From Symbiobacterium terraclitae (GTDB lineage Bacteria; Bacillota; Sulfobacillia; Symbiobacteriales; Symbiobacteriaceae): a stretch of DNA of 38,763 nucleotides. Below are positions 17,474-26,502 of the stretch, one piece after another (the stretch's first letter is position 1; each line of letters opens with the position of its first letter). Under the pieces are notes generated by a model. That model was not told the origin of the DNA. It worked only from the letters and a program-made list of their open reading frames with translations, and did not search any database. The stretch lies in NCBI RefSeq assembly GCF_017874315.1, contig NZ_JAGGLG010000001.1:233030-271792 (forward strand), written 5' to 3'. Position numbers and translations under genes: made by a program.

Positions 17474-17767
17474 TCAGCCGCTCTCGAGCGGCCGCCCCTC
17501 GCCTCCCGTAAGCACCCAGGCCCGTACCTCGCACTCCTCCATGCCCGAGGAGACCAGGGGGTCTGCCGCCGCGACGGCCTCCGCCTCGGCCAAGGAGTCC
17601 GCCCGGATGATCGTCATGCCGCCGCTGCGGTCGGCGAAGGGCCCGCAGAGCACCAGCTGCCCCCGCTCCTGCAGCCGCCGCAGGTGTGCGTAGTGGGCCT
17701 GCAGGAGCTCGGGCGTGATCGTGCACCCCGGCTTGCGGGTCAGCCGGATCATGTAGCAGGTCTCCAT
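17474..17767 (-). CDS. YciI-like small protein
   Basis: A 97-residue soluble product. The pattern YMIRLTRKPG at the N-terminus, HYAHLRRLQERGQLVLCGPFADRSGGMTII in the middle and SLAEAEAVAAADPL towards the end is the ferredoxin-like dimeric alpha/beta-barrel fold of the YciI family, with the conserved His (in the AHYAHL helix) and Asp positions. Members are thought to be small-molecule binding or catalytic dimers of mostly unknown role. The ATG follows GGGGGAGGTAATGAG. It lies alone between the coiled-coil pair (convergent) and the helicase gene. Confidence 0.8.
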   Translation of the reverse strand: METCYMIRLTRKPGCTITPELLQAHYAHLRRLQERGQLVLCGPFADRSGGMTIIRADSLAEAEAVAAADPLVSSGMEECEVRAWVLTGGEGRPLESG

Positions 17768-17826
17768 CTCATTACCTCCCCCCTGCCATCGTACCGGCCC
17801 GACGCGGCCGGAAACAGGGACAAGGC

Positions 17827-17858
17827 GGCCCCCGACCGTCCGAAAACGGTCAGGGGCC
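17827..17858. terminator. Hairpin downstream of the DEAD-box helicase gene
   Basis: GGCCCCCGACCGT (17827-17839) pairs with ACGGTCAGGGGCC (17846-17858) with one mismatch and a 6-base loop. It lies 16 bases after the helicase stop codon on the minus strand. No run of T follows, so termination would rely on stem strength. Confidence 0.55.
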
Positions 17859-17874
17859 GCGGCGTTCCGCCCCG

Positions 17875-19458
17875 CTAGCGCGGCTTGGCAGGTTCGATGT
17901 TCACCTGGTACCCGCGGATCGTCGCACCCTGCATCGCCTGCATCACCTGGCCGGCCACATCCTTCGGCACCTCGACGAAGGTAAACCGGTCGTAGATGTT
18001 GATCAGGCCGATGACGGAGCCCGGGATGTTGGCCTCCTGGGCGATGGTGCGCACGATGTCGGCCGGCTGGATCGACTGGGCCCGCCCGACGTTGAGGAAG
18101 AAGCGGACCATACCGGCCTCGGCGCCGGTGTCGCCGAAGTCGGTCTGGGCCGCCGCCTGGGACGGCTTGCCCTCGCCGGAGACCAGCTTCAGGGCGGCGG
18201 CGACCAGGTCGCTGGGGTCGTACTCGGCCATCAGGTCCTCGGCCATCTGCTTGAACTCGCCCAGCTGGTTCTCCTCGAGGACCTTGATCAGCTTCTCCTT
18301 CAGCTGCTCCCGCTGCTTCTCGGCCACGTCAGTCAGCGACGGCACCGGGCGGCGCTGCAGACGCGTCTTGATCACCCGCTCGATCAGGCGGAGCTGCGGG
18401 AACTCGCGCGGCGTCACCAGCGTGACGGCGGTGCCGGTGCGGCCGGCCCGGCCCGTGCGGCCGATGCGGTGGACGTAGCTCTCGGGGTCCTGGGGGATAT
18501 CGTAGTTGAACACGTGGGTGACGTCGGAGATGTCGAGCCCGCGCGCCGCCACGTCGGTCGCGACCAGAAGCTCGATGTAGCCCTCCCGGAACCGGCTCAT
18601 CACGCGGTTGCGCTGCGCCTGGTTCATGTCGCCGTGGATGCCCTCGGCCTGGTAGCCGCGGGCCTGCAGCGCCTCCACCAGCTCGTCGACGCCCTTCTTG
18701 GTGCGGCAGAAGCAGATGCCCCGCTCCACGTTCTCGATGTCGAGGATGCGCGTCAGCGCCTCGGTCTTGAACGAGGGCCGGACCTCGTAGAAGTACTGGT
18801 CGATCTGCGGCACGGTGAGCTGCTGCGGCGTCACCGAGATGGTGATGGGATCGCGCATGTAGCGGCCGGCCAGCCGGCGGATCTCGGGCGGCATCGTCGC
18901 CGAGAAGAGCAGGGTCTGCCGCTCGGCAGGGGTGGCCTGCAGGATCTTCTCGATGTCGTCGATGAAGCCCATGTCGAGCATCTCGTCGGCCTCGTCCAGC
19001 ACCACGATGCGCACCTGGGAGAGGTCCAGCGTGCCGCGCCCCAGGTGATCCAGGATGCGGCCCGGCGTGCCGATGACCACGTCGACCCCGAACCGGAGCG
19101 AACGGATCTGCCGCTCGATGGACTGGCCGCCGTAGATGGCGATCGTTTTCACCCGCGCGTACTTGCCGATCTTGGTGATCTCCTCGGCCACCTGAATCGC
19201 CAGCTCGCGGGTCGGCGTGAGGACGATCGCCTGCACGGCCCGCAGCTTGGGATCCCAGCGTTCGACGATCGGTACGCCGAAGGCCGCGGTCTTGCCCGTG
19301 CCGGTCTGCGCCTGGCCGATCACGTCCCTGCCCTGGAGCAGCGAGGGAATCGCCTGCTCCTGGATAGGCGAGGGCTCCTCAAACCCCATATCGTCCAGTG
19401 CCTTGAGCACCTTCTCCGAAAGTTCCAGGTCCCGGAACGTCAACTTGGTCTCAGCCAT
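17875..19458 (-). CDS. DEAD-box RNA helicase with DbpA-type RNA-binding tail
   Basis: ATP-dependent RNA helicase of the CshA/DeaD type, likely acting in ribosome assembly or RNA decay. With the ATG at 19458 it has 527 residues. Q motif around GFEEPSPIQEQAIP (25-38), Walker A AQTGTGKT (50-57), PTRELAIQ, VLDEADEML, SAT in LFSATM, and the C-terminal core motifs ATDVAARGLDI and HRIGRTGRAG are all intact. The last 75 residues (VRFFLNVGRAQSIQPADIVR to the end) match the DbpA RNA-binding domain. The start follows GGAGAG with 7-base spacing; an in-frame ATG five codons earlier lacks a site. Preceded by its own promoter. Confidence 0.95.
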   Translation of the reverse strand: MAETKLTFRDLELSEKVLKALDDMGFEEPSPIQEQAIPSLLQGRDVIGQAQTGTGKTAAFGVPIVERWDPKLRAVQAIVLTPTRELAIQVAEEITKIGKYARVKTIAIYGGQSIERQIRSLRFGVDVVIGTPGRILDHLGRGTLDLSQVRIVVLDEADEMLDMGFIDDIEKILQATPAERQTLLFSATMPPEIRRLAGRYMRDPITISVTPQQLTVPQIDQYFYEVRPSFKTEALTRILDIENVERGICFCRTKKGVDELVEALQARGYQAEGIHGDMNQAQRNRVMSRFREGYIELLVATDVAARGLDISDVTHVFNYDIPQDPESYVHRIGRTGRAGRTGTAVTLVTPREFPQLRLIERVIKTRLQRRPVPSLTDVAEKQREQLKEKLIKVLEENQLGEFKQMAEDLMAEYDPSDLVAAALKLVSGEGKPSQAAAQTDFGDTGAEAGMVRFFLNVGRAQSIQPADIVRTIAQEANIPGSVIGLINIYDRFTFVEVPKDVAGQVMQAMQGATIRGYQVNIEPAKPR

Positions 19459-19502
19459 CTCATCTCTCCTCATTCCCAGGCCCCTACACCCATGTTCAAT
19501 AC

Positions 19503-19531
19503 ATTTTACCTCACCCTTGCCTGGTAGTGAA
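19503..19531 (-). promoter_or_regulatory. Promoter of the DEAD-box helicase gene
   Basis: Minus-strand TTCACT (19526-19531) and TAAAAT (19503-19508) with 17 bases between. The -10 matches five of six consensus bases, the -35 four of six. It lies between the fba stop codon and the helicase start. Confidence 0.6.
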
Positions 19532-19590
19532 GAGCCATGTTCGAAGACTCACATTTCCAGGGGCGGGCCTCAGCGTCGGGGCGCTGGGCA

Positions 19591-20460
19591 TCAGACGCGC
19601 CCGGAGGAGCCGAAGAGGCGCATCTTCGCCCGGGTGACCTCCTTCACCTTCTGGCGGGCGGGGGCCACCAGGTGGCGCGGGTCGTCCACCCCGGGCTTCT
19701 TCTCCAGTGTCTCCCGGATGCCCTCGACGAACGCGAGCTTCAGCTCCGTGCCGATGTTGATCTTCGAAACGCCCGCCGCGATCGCGTCGCGGATCATGTG
19801 GTCGGGCGTGCCGGAGCCGCCGTGCAGCACCAGGAAGCAGTCGGGCGCAACGGCCTTGACGGCGTCGTGGATGCGCTTCAGGCGGGGGATGTCCAGCTTC
19901 GGCTCGCCCTTGTAGAGGCCGTGGGCGTTCCCGATGGCCACGGCCACCGCGTCGACGCCGGTGTCCTGGACGAACCGGGCCGCCTCCTCGGGCTCGGTCA
20001 TGGTCGCCTCGGCGTCGCTGACGACGATGTTCTCCTCGACGCCGCCGATCTTGCCGATCTCGCCCTCCACGGTCGCGCCGACGGCGTGGGCCATGGCGAC
20101 CACCTGCCGGGTGATGGCCACGTTCTGCTCGTACGCGTAGTGCGAGGCGTCCACCATCACCGACTTGAAGCCGGCCACGATGCACTGGGTGGCCATCTCG
20201 AAGGACGGGCCGTGGTCCAGGTGGGCGACGATGGGCACCGGCGCCTGCTCGGCCAGCGCCTTGATGATCTCGGTGATGGGCTTCAGGCCCGCGTACTTGA
20301 TGGCGCCTTCGGAGACGATCAGGATGGCCGGGGAGCGCTCCTCGACCGCGGCCTCAATCACGCCCTGGATGGTCTCCAGGTTCTGCACGCCGAAGGCGCC
20401 GACGGCGTACCCGCCTTTCTCGGCATCGGCGCAGACTTCACGCAGGGTAACAAGCGGCAT
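19591..20460 (-). CDS. fba: Class II fructose-bisphosphate aldolase
   Basis: Zinc-dependent cleavage of fructose 1,6-bisphosphate to glyceraldehyde 3-phosphate and dihydroxyacetone phosphate. The 289-residue product has the zinc and substrate motifs in order: AHLDHGPS (Asp and His), VEGEIGKIGG, AIGNAHGLYKG with the second zinc His, LHGGSGTPD with the third zinc His, and KINIGTELK for phosphate binding. The ATG at 20460 follows GGAGG with good spacing; eight codons of open frame upstream are not conserved. It is 26 bp downstream of mgsA on the same strand, so probably the last gene of the ROK-gap-mgsA-fba unit. Confidence 0.96.
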   Translation of the reverse strand: MPLVTLREVCADAEKGGYAVGAFGVQNLETIQGVIEAAVEERSPAILIVSEGAIKYAGLKPITEIIKALAEQAPVPIVAHLDHGPSFEMATQCIVAGFKSVMVDASHYAYEQNVAITRQVVAMAHAVGATVEGEIGKIGGVEENIVVSDAEATMTEPEEAARFVQDTGVDAVAVAIGNAHGLYKGEPKLDIPRLKRIHDAVKAVAPDCFLVLHGGSGTPDHMIRDAIAAGVSKINIGTELKLAFVEGIRETLEKKPGVDDPRHLVAPARQKVKEVTRAKMRLFGSSGRV

Positions 20461-20486
20461 GGTGCTTACCTCCAATGACTTCACGT

Positions 20487-20867
20487 TTACTTCACGTTCT
20501 TCAGGCGCATGAGGTCGTCGGCGAACATGCGGGCCGAGCCCAGGTTGGTGGCTACCGGGATGTCGCGCACGTCGCAGAGGCGCAGGAGGCCCTGCACGTC
20601 CGGCTCGTGGGGCATGGCGGTGAGCGGGTCCCGCAGGAAGATCACCATGTCCAGTTGGCCGGTGGCCACCAGGGAGCCGATCTGCTGGTCGCCCCCCAGC
20701 GGTCCCGAGAGGAAGCAGTGGATCTGCAGGCCGGTGTGCTCCGCGATCAGCTTCCCCGTCGTCCCGGTCGCAAACAGTTCATGCCCCTCGAAGGCCGACT
20801 TGTGCTCCGCCACGTACTTCAGCATGTCCTGCTTGCGGTTGTCGTGTGCAATGAGGGCGATGCGCAT
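20487..20867 (-). CDS. mgsA: Methylglyoxal synthase
   Basis: Converts dihydroxyacetone phosphate to methylglyoxal and phosphate, a glycolytic overflow route. The 126-residue product shows [13 protein letters not shown] at the N-terminus, the phosphate-binding [20 protein letters not shown] with the catalytic Asp, [15 protein letters not shown], and PVATNLGSA. Length is as for Escherichia coli MgsA (152) minus its end extensions. The start is either ATG at 20867 (7 bases after GGAGG) or ATG at 20873 (4 bases after); I prefer the former. It lies between gap and fba, so it competes for the product of the aldolase reaction, which is unusual inside a glycolytic operon. Confidence 0.95.
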   Translation of the reverse strand: MRIALIAHDNRKQDMLKYVAEHKSAFEGHELFATGTTGKLIAEHTGLQIHCFLSGPLGGDQQIGSLVATGQLDMVIFLRDPLTAMPHEPDVQGLLRLCDVRDIPVATNLGSARMFADDLMRLKNVK

Positions 20868-20894
20868 CGGCATACCTCCTCCCGAAACTAGATT

Positions 20895-20923
20895 CCGCCC
20901 CCCACCGCAGCGATGGGGGGCGG
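20895..20923 (-). other. Hairpin between gap and mgsA
   Basis: CCGCCCCCCA (20895-20904) and TGGGGGGCGG (20914-20923) form a perfect 10-bp stem, 10 bases after the gap stop codon. Only a short, broken T-stretch follows on the minus strand (GGAATCTAGTTT). It could be a partial terminator or processing stem that lowers mgsA and fba expression relative to gap. Confidence 0.5.
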
Positions 20924-20933
20924 CGACGTAGCA

Positions 20934-21974
<1,041 letters not shown>

Positions 21975-23186
21975 CTATTCCACGTTGGGGGAGCGAAAGA
22001 GATTCTCGATGACCAGGGCCGCCCCGCCCAGCGGGCCAGCATCCTCGCCCAGCGCGGTCCGGGTGATCTGCACCCGTTCCCGCAGGGTTGGCAGCGCACG
22101 GGCCAGCGCGGACTCCCGCAGGGGGCTGATCAGGTGGTCGCCCGCCCGGCTGGTGCCGCCGCCCACGATGACCATAGCAGGGTTCAGCAGGTTGATCATG
22201 GAGCCGATGCCCAGACCCAGGTAATGGCCGGCCTCAGCTAGTATCTCCTGCGCCACGCGGTCGCCCGCATCGGCGGCCTGGATCACCGTTGTCGCGATGA
22301 CCCGGGAAGGATCGTCGCCGCACAGGTCCCGGATCGCGGTCTCCTCGCCGGCGGCCATGCGCTCCACCGCCCGGCGGGCGATGGCCAGGGCGCTGCCGAC
22401 GGTCTCCAGGCAGCCGTCGCTGCCGCACCGGCAGCGGGGCCCGCGCTCGACCACGATGGTGTGGCCGATCTCGCCCGCGCCCTGGTGGGCGCCGCCGTAG
22501 AGCTGGCCGTTGATGATGATGCCCGCGCCGATGCTCACGCCCACCCGGATGAAGGCCAGGTTGTCCACACCCCGGGCACAGCCGAAGGAGCGCTCGCCCC
22601 AGGCCATGGCCCGGGCGTCGTTCTCGATCCAGACCGGCAGGCCCAGCCGCTCCTGCAGGATCTCGCCGACGGGCAGGTCGCGCACCTGGTAGTGCGGCGA
22701 GTAGCGCCAGGTGCCCCTGGCGGCGTCCACCACACCGGTGATGCCCACGCCGACACCGGCCACCGGCACCGGTGCCCCGGTCTGCGGGATCCGCCCGAGC
22801 AGTTCCTGCACGGCCCGCTCCACCCGGCCGACCTCCGAGAGGGGGTCGGCCGACTGCACCCTCTCCTTGACCCGGTGAACCACGGTGCCGGCCAGGTCGG
22901 CCAGCACCGCCCGCACGTGGCCGGCGCCGAGCTCGACGCCGATCACCCAGCGGGCCCTGGGGTTGAAGCGCAGCAGAATCGGGGGACGGCCGCCCGACGA
23001 CTCGCCCGTGCCGATCTCCTCCACCCAGCCCTCGGCGAGCAGTTCGGCCACTACGGCCGAGACCGTGGGCCGGGTGAGTCCGGTCTGCTCGGCCAGGTCG
23101 GCCCGGGAGATGGAGCCGGCTGTGCGGACGAGGCGCAGGACCCGCTGCTTGTTGATCGCCCGGATCAGTTCCGGTCCGACCAGCAC
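21975..23186 (-). CDS. ROK-family transcriptional repressor
   Basis: About 403 residues. An N-terminal winged helix-turn-helix (residues about 12-60: KQRVLRLVRTAGSISRADLAEQTGLTRP-type) precedes a ROK sugar-sensing domain with the ATP/sugar-binding VIGVELGAGHVRAVL, IENDARAMAWGE and the zinc motif CRCGSDGC, then GGGTSRAGD near the C-terminus. The presence of the zinc motif and the HTH marks a XylR/NagC-type repressor. The start is uncertain: GTG at 23186 has GGGGG 8 bases upstream; GTG at 23195 lacks spacing. It leads the gap-mgsA-fba operon, the position often held by CggR in other Firmicutes. Its probable operators are described at 23207-23221 and 23304-23318. Confidence 0.93.
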   Translation of the reverse strand: MLVGPELIRAINKQRVLRLVRTAGSISRADLAEQTGLTRPTVSAVVAELLAEGWVEEIGTGESSGGRPPILLRFNPRARWVIGVELGAGHVRAVLADLAGTVVHRVKERVQSADPLSEVGRVERAVQELLGRIPQTGAPVPVAGVGVGITGVVDAARGTWRYSPHYQVRDLPVGEILQERLGLPVWIENDARAMAWGERSFGCARGVDNLAFIRVGVSIGAGIIINGQLYGGAHQGAGEIGHTIVVERGPRCRCGSDGCLETVGSALAIARRAVERMAAGEETAIRDLCGDDPSRVIATTVIQAADAGDRVAQEILAEAGHYLGLGIGSMINLLNPAMVIVGGGTSRAGDHLISPLRESALARALPTLRERVQITRTALGEDAGPLGGAALVIENLFRSPNVE

Positions 23187-23206
23187 AGCGTACACCCCCA
23201 GCTTAC

Positions 23207-23221
23207 GTAAAGATGTTTAAC
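23207..23221. promoter_or_regulatory. Operator-like site O1 upstream of the ROK gene
   Basis: GTAAAGATGTTTAAC matches the O2 palindrome (23304-23318) at 11 of 15 positions and has GTAAA/TTTAAC-like arms. It lies in the untranslated leader of the ROK gene, about 45 bases downstream of the predicted start of transcription. Confidence 0.45.
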
Positions 23222-23265
23222 GAAGTGGGCTAACGGAGAGCCGCCTTCCAGCGGCTTCCGTCTTT

Positions 23266-23295
23266 ATTCTGCCGCATCCATGGGAGCGGTGTCAA
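23266..23295 (-). promoter_or_regulatory. Promoter of the ROK-gap-mgsA-fba operon
   Basis: Minus-strand TTGACA (23290-23295), a perfect -35, and CAGAAT (23266-23271), a weaker -10, separated by 18 bases. A small hairpin (AGCCGC / GCGGCT, 23239-23256) lies in the leader. The two operator-like sites flank this promoter. Confidence 0.55.
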
Positions 23296-23303
23296 GTGGA
23301 TCC

Positions 23304-23318
23304 GTTAAAGTGCTTAAC
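23304..23318. promoter_or_regulatory. Operator-like palindrome O2 upstream of the ROK gene
   Basis: GTTAA-AGTGC-TTAAC is a perfect 5+5 inverted repeat with a 5-base spacer, 8 bases upstream of the -35 element. Its type (TTAAC half-sites) is compatible with ROK repressor sites. It also lies 53 bases before the cinA stop codon and cannot be a cinA promoter element. Confidence 0.5.
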
Positions 23319-23371
23319 AAAGCACAGCGTCACTGGAGGTCTTACCCGGCCGGCGCCTTCCTCCGGCCTCC

Positions 23372-24664
23372 CTATCCGAGCTGCCCGGTGAGGTAGCGGC
23401 GCACCATGGCGAGGGCGTGCACCGCGGCCCGCTCCCGGACCCCCTCGCGGTCGCCGTGCAGCCACAGCCGTTCCGTCCAGGCCCCCCCGGGCAGCGCCCC
23501 CGCGCCGCGGCCGTCCTCTGCCCCGCCGCGCGCGGCGAGGCCGAAGCAGACCGTGCCCACCGGCGTCTCCGGCGTCCCGCCGCCCGGTCCGGCGACGCCC
23601 GTGATGGCCACGGCCACGTCCGCCCCCGCCCGCTCCAGGGCCCCCTGCGCCATGGCCAGGGCCACCGGCTCGCTGACGACACCGTGCGCCGCGATCAGGT
23701 CGGCGGGCACGCCCAGGAACCGCTCCTTCGCCTCGCTCGCGTAGGTGACGAAGCCCATGCGGAAGTACGCCGAGGAGCCGGCCACGTCGGTGATGCGCTT
23801 GGCCACAAGCCCGCCGGTGCACGACTCCGCCGTGGCGAGCGTGAGCCCCCGGTCGGCCAGCAGCCGGCCCACGGCGGCCGCCAGGTCCTCGTCGTCGGTC
23901 CCGTAGAGGAAGCGGCCGAACCGGGCGCGGATCTCCGCCTCCACCGGTGCGATGCGGGCCAGCCCCTCCGCCTGGTCGGCGGCGCGGGTGGCCAGGCGCA
24001 GGTGGACCTCGGCGGTCTTGGCGTAGGGCGCGATCGTCGGGTCGGTCTGGCCGGCCAGCAGGTCCTTCAGCCCGTCGGCCAGGGCAGACTCGCCGATGCC
24101 CACGAAGCGCAGGGTGCGGGTGACTAGGCGCATCGGCCTGCCGCCGTTCCGGGCGGTGAGGTACGGCACGACGTGGCGTGCGAACATCGGCTGCAGCTCG
24201 CCCGGCGGTCCGGGCAGCAGCACGATCTCCTTCCCGCCCGGGGCCGGGATGATCAGCCCTGGCGCCGTGCCCCGGTCGTTGGGCAGCACCTTGGCCCCCT
24301 CAGGCACCATGCACTGCCGCCGGTTGTTCTCGGTCATCTTCCGGCCGCGGGTGGCGAACCACGCCTCGAGCCCCCGGAGCAGCCCCTCGTCCAGCTTGAG
24401 CGCCCGGCCCGCAACCTCCGCCGCCACCTCGCGGGTGATGTCGTCGTCGGTGGGGCCGAGGCCGCCGCAGGCGATCACCAGGTCCGCACGGCCCAGGGCC
24501 TGGGTGAGCACCGCCCTGAGGCGCGCGGCGTTGTCGCCGACCACCTGCTGGTGGTAGACGTCCACGCCCAGCAGCGAGAGCTGCTGGCTGAGGTACTGGG
24601 CGTTGGTGTTCAGGATCTCGCCGAGGAGCAGTTCGGTACCCACGAATACCAGCTCTGCGTTCAC
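23372..24664 (-). CDS. cinA: CinA (nicotinamide-nucleotide amidase / competence-damage family)
   Basis: Two-domain CinA: an N-terminal molybdopterin-binding-like (COG1058) domain to about residue 170, with FVGTELLLGEILNTN and GGLGPTDDDITREV, and a C-terminal NMN deamidase domain from about 265 with TAESCTGGLVAKRIT, GVVSEPVALAMAQGA and GVAGPGGGTPETPVGTV. About 430 residues, normal. The start is a GTG at 24664 behind GAAGGGGATGG; the 22 upstream codons are not conserved. In many Firmicutes cinA precedes thpR-recA; here it is separate, between the ROK operon and the divergent germination operon. Confidence 0.94.
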   Translation of the reverse strand: MNAELVFVGTELLLGEILNTNAQYLSQQLSLLGVDVYHQQVVGDNAARLRAVLTQALGRADLVIACGGLGPTDDDITREVAAEVAGRALKLDEGLLRGLEAWFATRGRKMTENNRRQCMVPEGAKVLPNDRGTAPGLIIPAPGGKEIVLLPGPPGELQPMFARHVVPYLTARNGGRPMRLVTRTLRFVGIGESALADGLKDLLAGQTDPTIAPYAKTAEVHLRLATRAADQAEGLARIAPVEAEIRARFGRFLYGTDDEDLAAAVGRLLADRGLTLATAESCTGGLVAKRITDVAGSSAYFRMGFVTYASEAKERFLGVPADLIAAHGVVSEPVALAMAQGALERAGADVAVAITGVAGPGGGTPETPVGTVCFGLAARGGAEDGRGAGALPGGAWTERLWLHGDREGVRERAAVHALAMVRRYLTGQLG

Positions 24665-24726
24665 GCGCGCACCATCCCCTTCCGTCCGAGGGTTCGCCGG
24701 GCTGCCGGTCCTCTCCTGCGCGCCGG

Positions 24727-24757
24727 GCATGATGTGCCATCCGGCGGGCGCATACTA
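24727..24757 (+). promoter_or_regulatory. Sigma-G-like promoter of the germination operon
   Basis: GCATG (24727-24731) and CATACTA (24751-24757) fit the sigma-G consensus boxes GNATR and CATNNTA, with a 19-base spacer (usual is about 17-18). A transcript from about 24764 would have a 23-base leader ending in a GGGGGTGG ribosome-binding site before the TTG start of gerAA. GerA operons are expressed in the forespore under sigma-G, so the context agrees. Confidence 0.55.
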
Positions 24758-24786
24758 CCGCAAGCGGCATCCGGGGGTGGTGAAGG

Positions 24787-26502
24787 TTGCGGTATCGCGC
24801 TTCCGCGCACAGCGGCGGCGCCTCCCGCTCCCTGCGGCAGCGGCGGGAGGTCGTACAGTCCCGGCACCTCACGGCCTACCTGAGCTCCCTGGGCATGACC
24901 GAAGAGGCACGTCTGGCCGGACTGACGGCCAGTTCCGGGCACGCCCGCACCAAGCTCCTCGAGTTGCTGCGGCGGAGCGGCCATCTGCCCGTCCCCGGCG
25001 ACCTGGGGCAGGTCCGGGCGGTGATCGGCCTCTACTTCGGTCAGTCCGAGGATCTGATCTACCGCGAGCTGCAGCTCGGCGGCGGTCCCTTGGCCCTGGC
25101 GGTCTTCCTGGAGACGCTGGTCGACGACCAGCTTCTGGAGCGGAGCCTGAAGGGGCTCATCGATCCGCCGGAGCCGGCGCAGGGACAGGTCCCGACAGGC
25201 ACCGACCTGGCCGAGCACGTGCGTCTCAGGCTGGCCAGCGCCCCGGATGCCACCGACACTCGGAGCATCAACCAGGCGGCGCAGTGGATCGCCGAGGGGC
25301 GGACGCTTGTCTTCATCGCGGGGTCGGACACGGCGCTGGCCATCAACCTCCCCGGCGGGCCGAAGCGGGCAATCGAAGAGTCAAAGAGCGAGCGGGTCAT
25401 CCGGGGACCGCGCGAGGGGTTCGTCGAGTCGCTGCAGGTCAACGCCACCCTCATCCGGCGGCGCATCAGCGACCCGCGCCTGCGCCTGGACCTGATCACC
25501 ATCGGCGAGCTCACCCACACCCGGGTAGCCATCGCCTACATCGCCACGATCTGCAAGCAGTCGCTGGTCGACGAAGTGATGCGGCGCATCCGCCGGGTGA
25601 AGGTTGACGGGGTGCTCGACAGCGGCCAGCTCATGGAATACATCGAGGATACGCCCTGGACGATGTTCCCGCTCATCAGGGCCACAGAGCGGCCCGACGT
25701 GGTGGCCGGCGGCCTCCTGGAGGGCCGCTGTGCGGTCATCGTCGACGGGAGCCCGTACGTGCTGGTCGCTCCTGCCACCTTCGCCGACCTGCTGCACTCG
25801 CCCGAGGACTACTACGAGCGCTTTCCGGCGGTCTTCCTGCTCCGCATCCTCCGGCTCGTGTTCGCGTTCGTCGCCCTCTTCGGCCCATCTCTCTACGTCG
25901 CCATGACGACCTTCCACCGCGAGATGATCCCCACCAACCTGCTGCTCTCAATCATGGCGGCCCGGGAGGGCGTGCCCTTCCCGGCCGTGCTGGAGGCGCT
26001 GATCATGGAACTGGGCTTCGAGATCATCCGCGAGGCCGGTGTGCGCATGCCCACACAGCTGGGGCAGTCGGTCTCGATCGTCGGCGCCCTGATCCTGGGC
26101 GAGTCCGCGATCCGGGCTGGCATCGTCTCCGCCCCCATGATCATCACCGTGGCGGTGACGGGCCTGGCGTCGCTGATGCTGCCCGACGTCTCCACGTCGC
26201 TGGCCATCCGGATCCTGCGGTTTCCGATGCTGCTGCTGGCGGGCACGTACGGCGTCTACGGGCTGACGCTGGGCGGCGCCGCCCTCCTGATGCACCTGCT
26301 CAGCCTCCGCTCCTTTGGCGTTCCCTACCTGGCCCCGTTCGGCCCGCTGCTGCCCGTCGACCGCGACGACACGATCCTCCGCCTGCCGCACTGGGCACAC
26401 ACCCGGCGCCCGGCCATGATCGAGCAGCTGGACACCCGGAGGGCGGCCAAGGGTCAGAAGCCCCAGCCCGAACCCCATCAGCGGGAAGGGGGGTCCGAGT
26501 GA
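24787..26502 (+). CDS. Spore germinant receptor A subunit (GerAA/GerKA family)
   Basis: The A subunit of a nutrient-germinant receptor in the spore inner membrane. 571 residues: a soluble N-terminal region, the conserved core from about residue 105 (LVDDQLLERSLKG) through SKSERVIRGPREGFVES and NATLIRRRISDPRL, then four to six membrane spans from about 355 (FPAVFLLRILRLVFAFVALFGP) to about 520. VEALIMELGFEIIREAGVRMP and GALILGESAIRAGIVS type segments are diagnostic. The start is TTG at 24787, fitting the predicted 23-base leader; a later start cannot be excluded. The stop codon overlaps the GTG of the next gene by 4 bases. Confidence 0.94.
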   Translation: MRYRASAHSGGASRSLRQRREVVQSRHLTAYLSSLGMTEEARLAGLTASSGHARTKLLELLRRSGHLPVPGDLGQVRAVIGLYFGQSEDLIYRELQLGGGPLALAVFLETLVDDQLLERSLKGLIDPPEPAQGQVPTGTDLAEHVRLRLASAPDATDTRSINQAAQWIAEGRTLVFIAGSDTALAINLPGGPKRAIEESKSERVIRGPREGFVESLQVNATLIRRRISDPRLRLDLITIGELTHTRVAIAYIATICKQSLVDEVMRRIRRVKVDGVLDSGQLMEYIEDTPWTMFPLIRATERPDVVAGGLLEGRCAVIVDGSPYVLVAPATFADLLHSPEDYYERFPAVFLLRILRLVFAFVALFGPSLYVAMTTFHREMIPTNLLLSIMAAREGVPFPAVLEALIMELGFEIIREAGVRMPTQLGQSVSIVGALILGESAIRAGIVSAPMIITVAVTGLASLMLPDVSTSLAIRILRFPMLLLAGTYGVYGLTLGGAALLMHLLSLRSFGVPYLAPFGPLLPVDRDDTILRLPHWAHTRRPAMIEQLDTRRAAKGQKPQPEPHQREGGSE

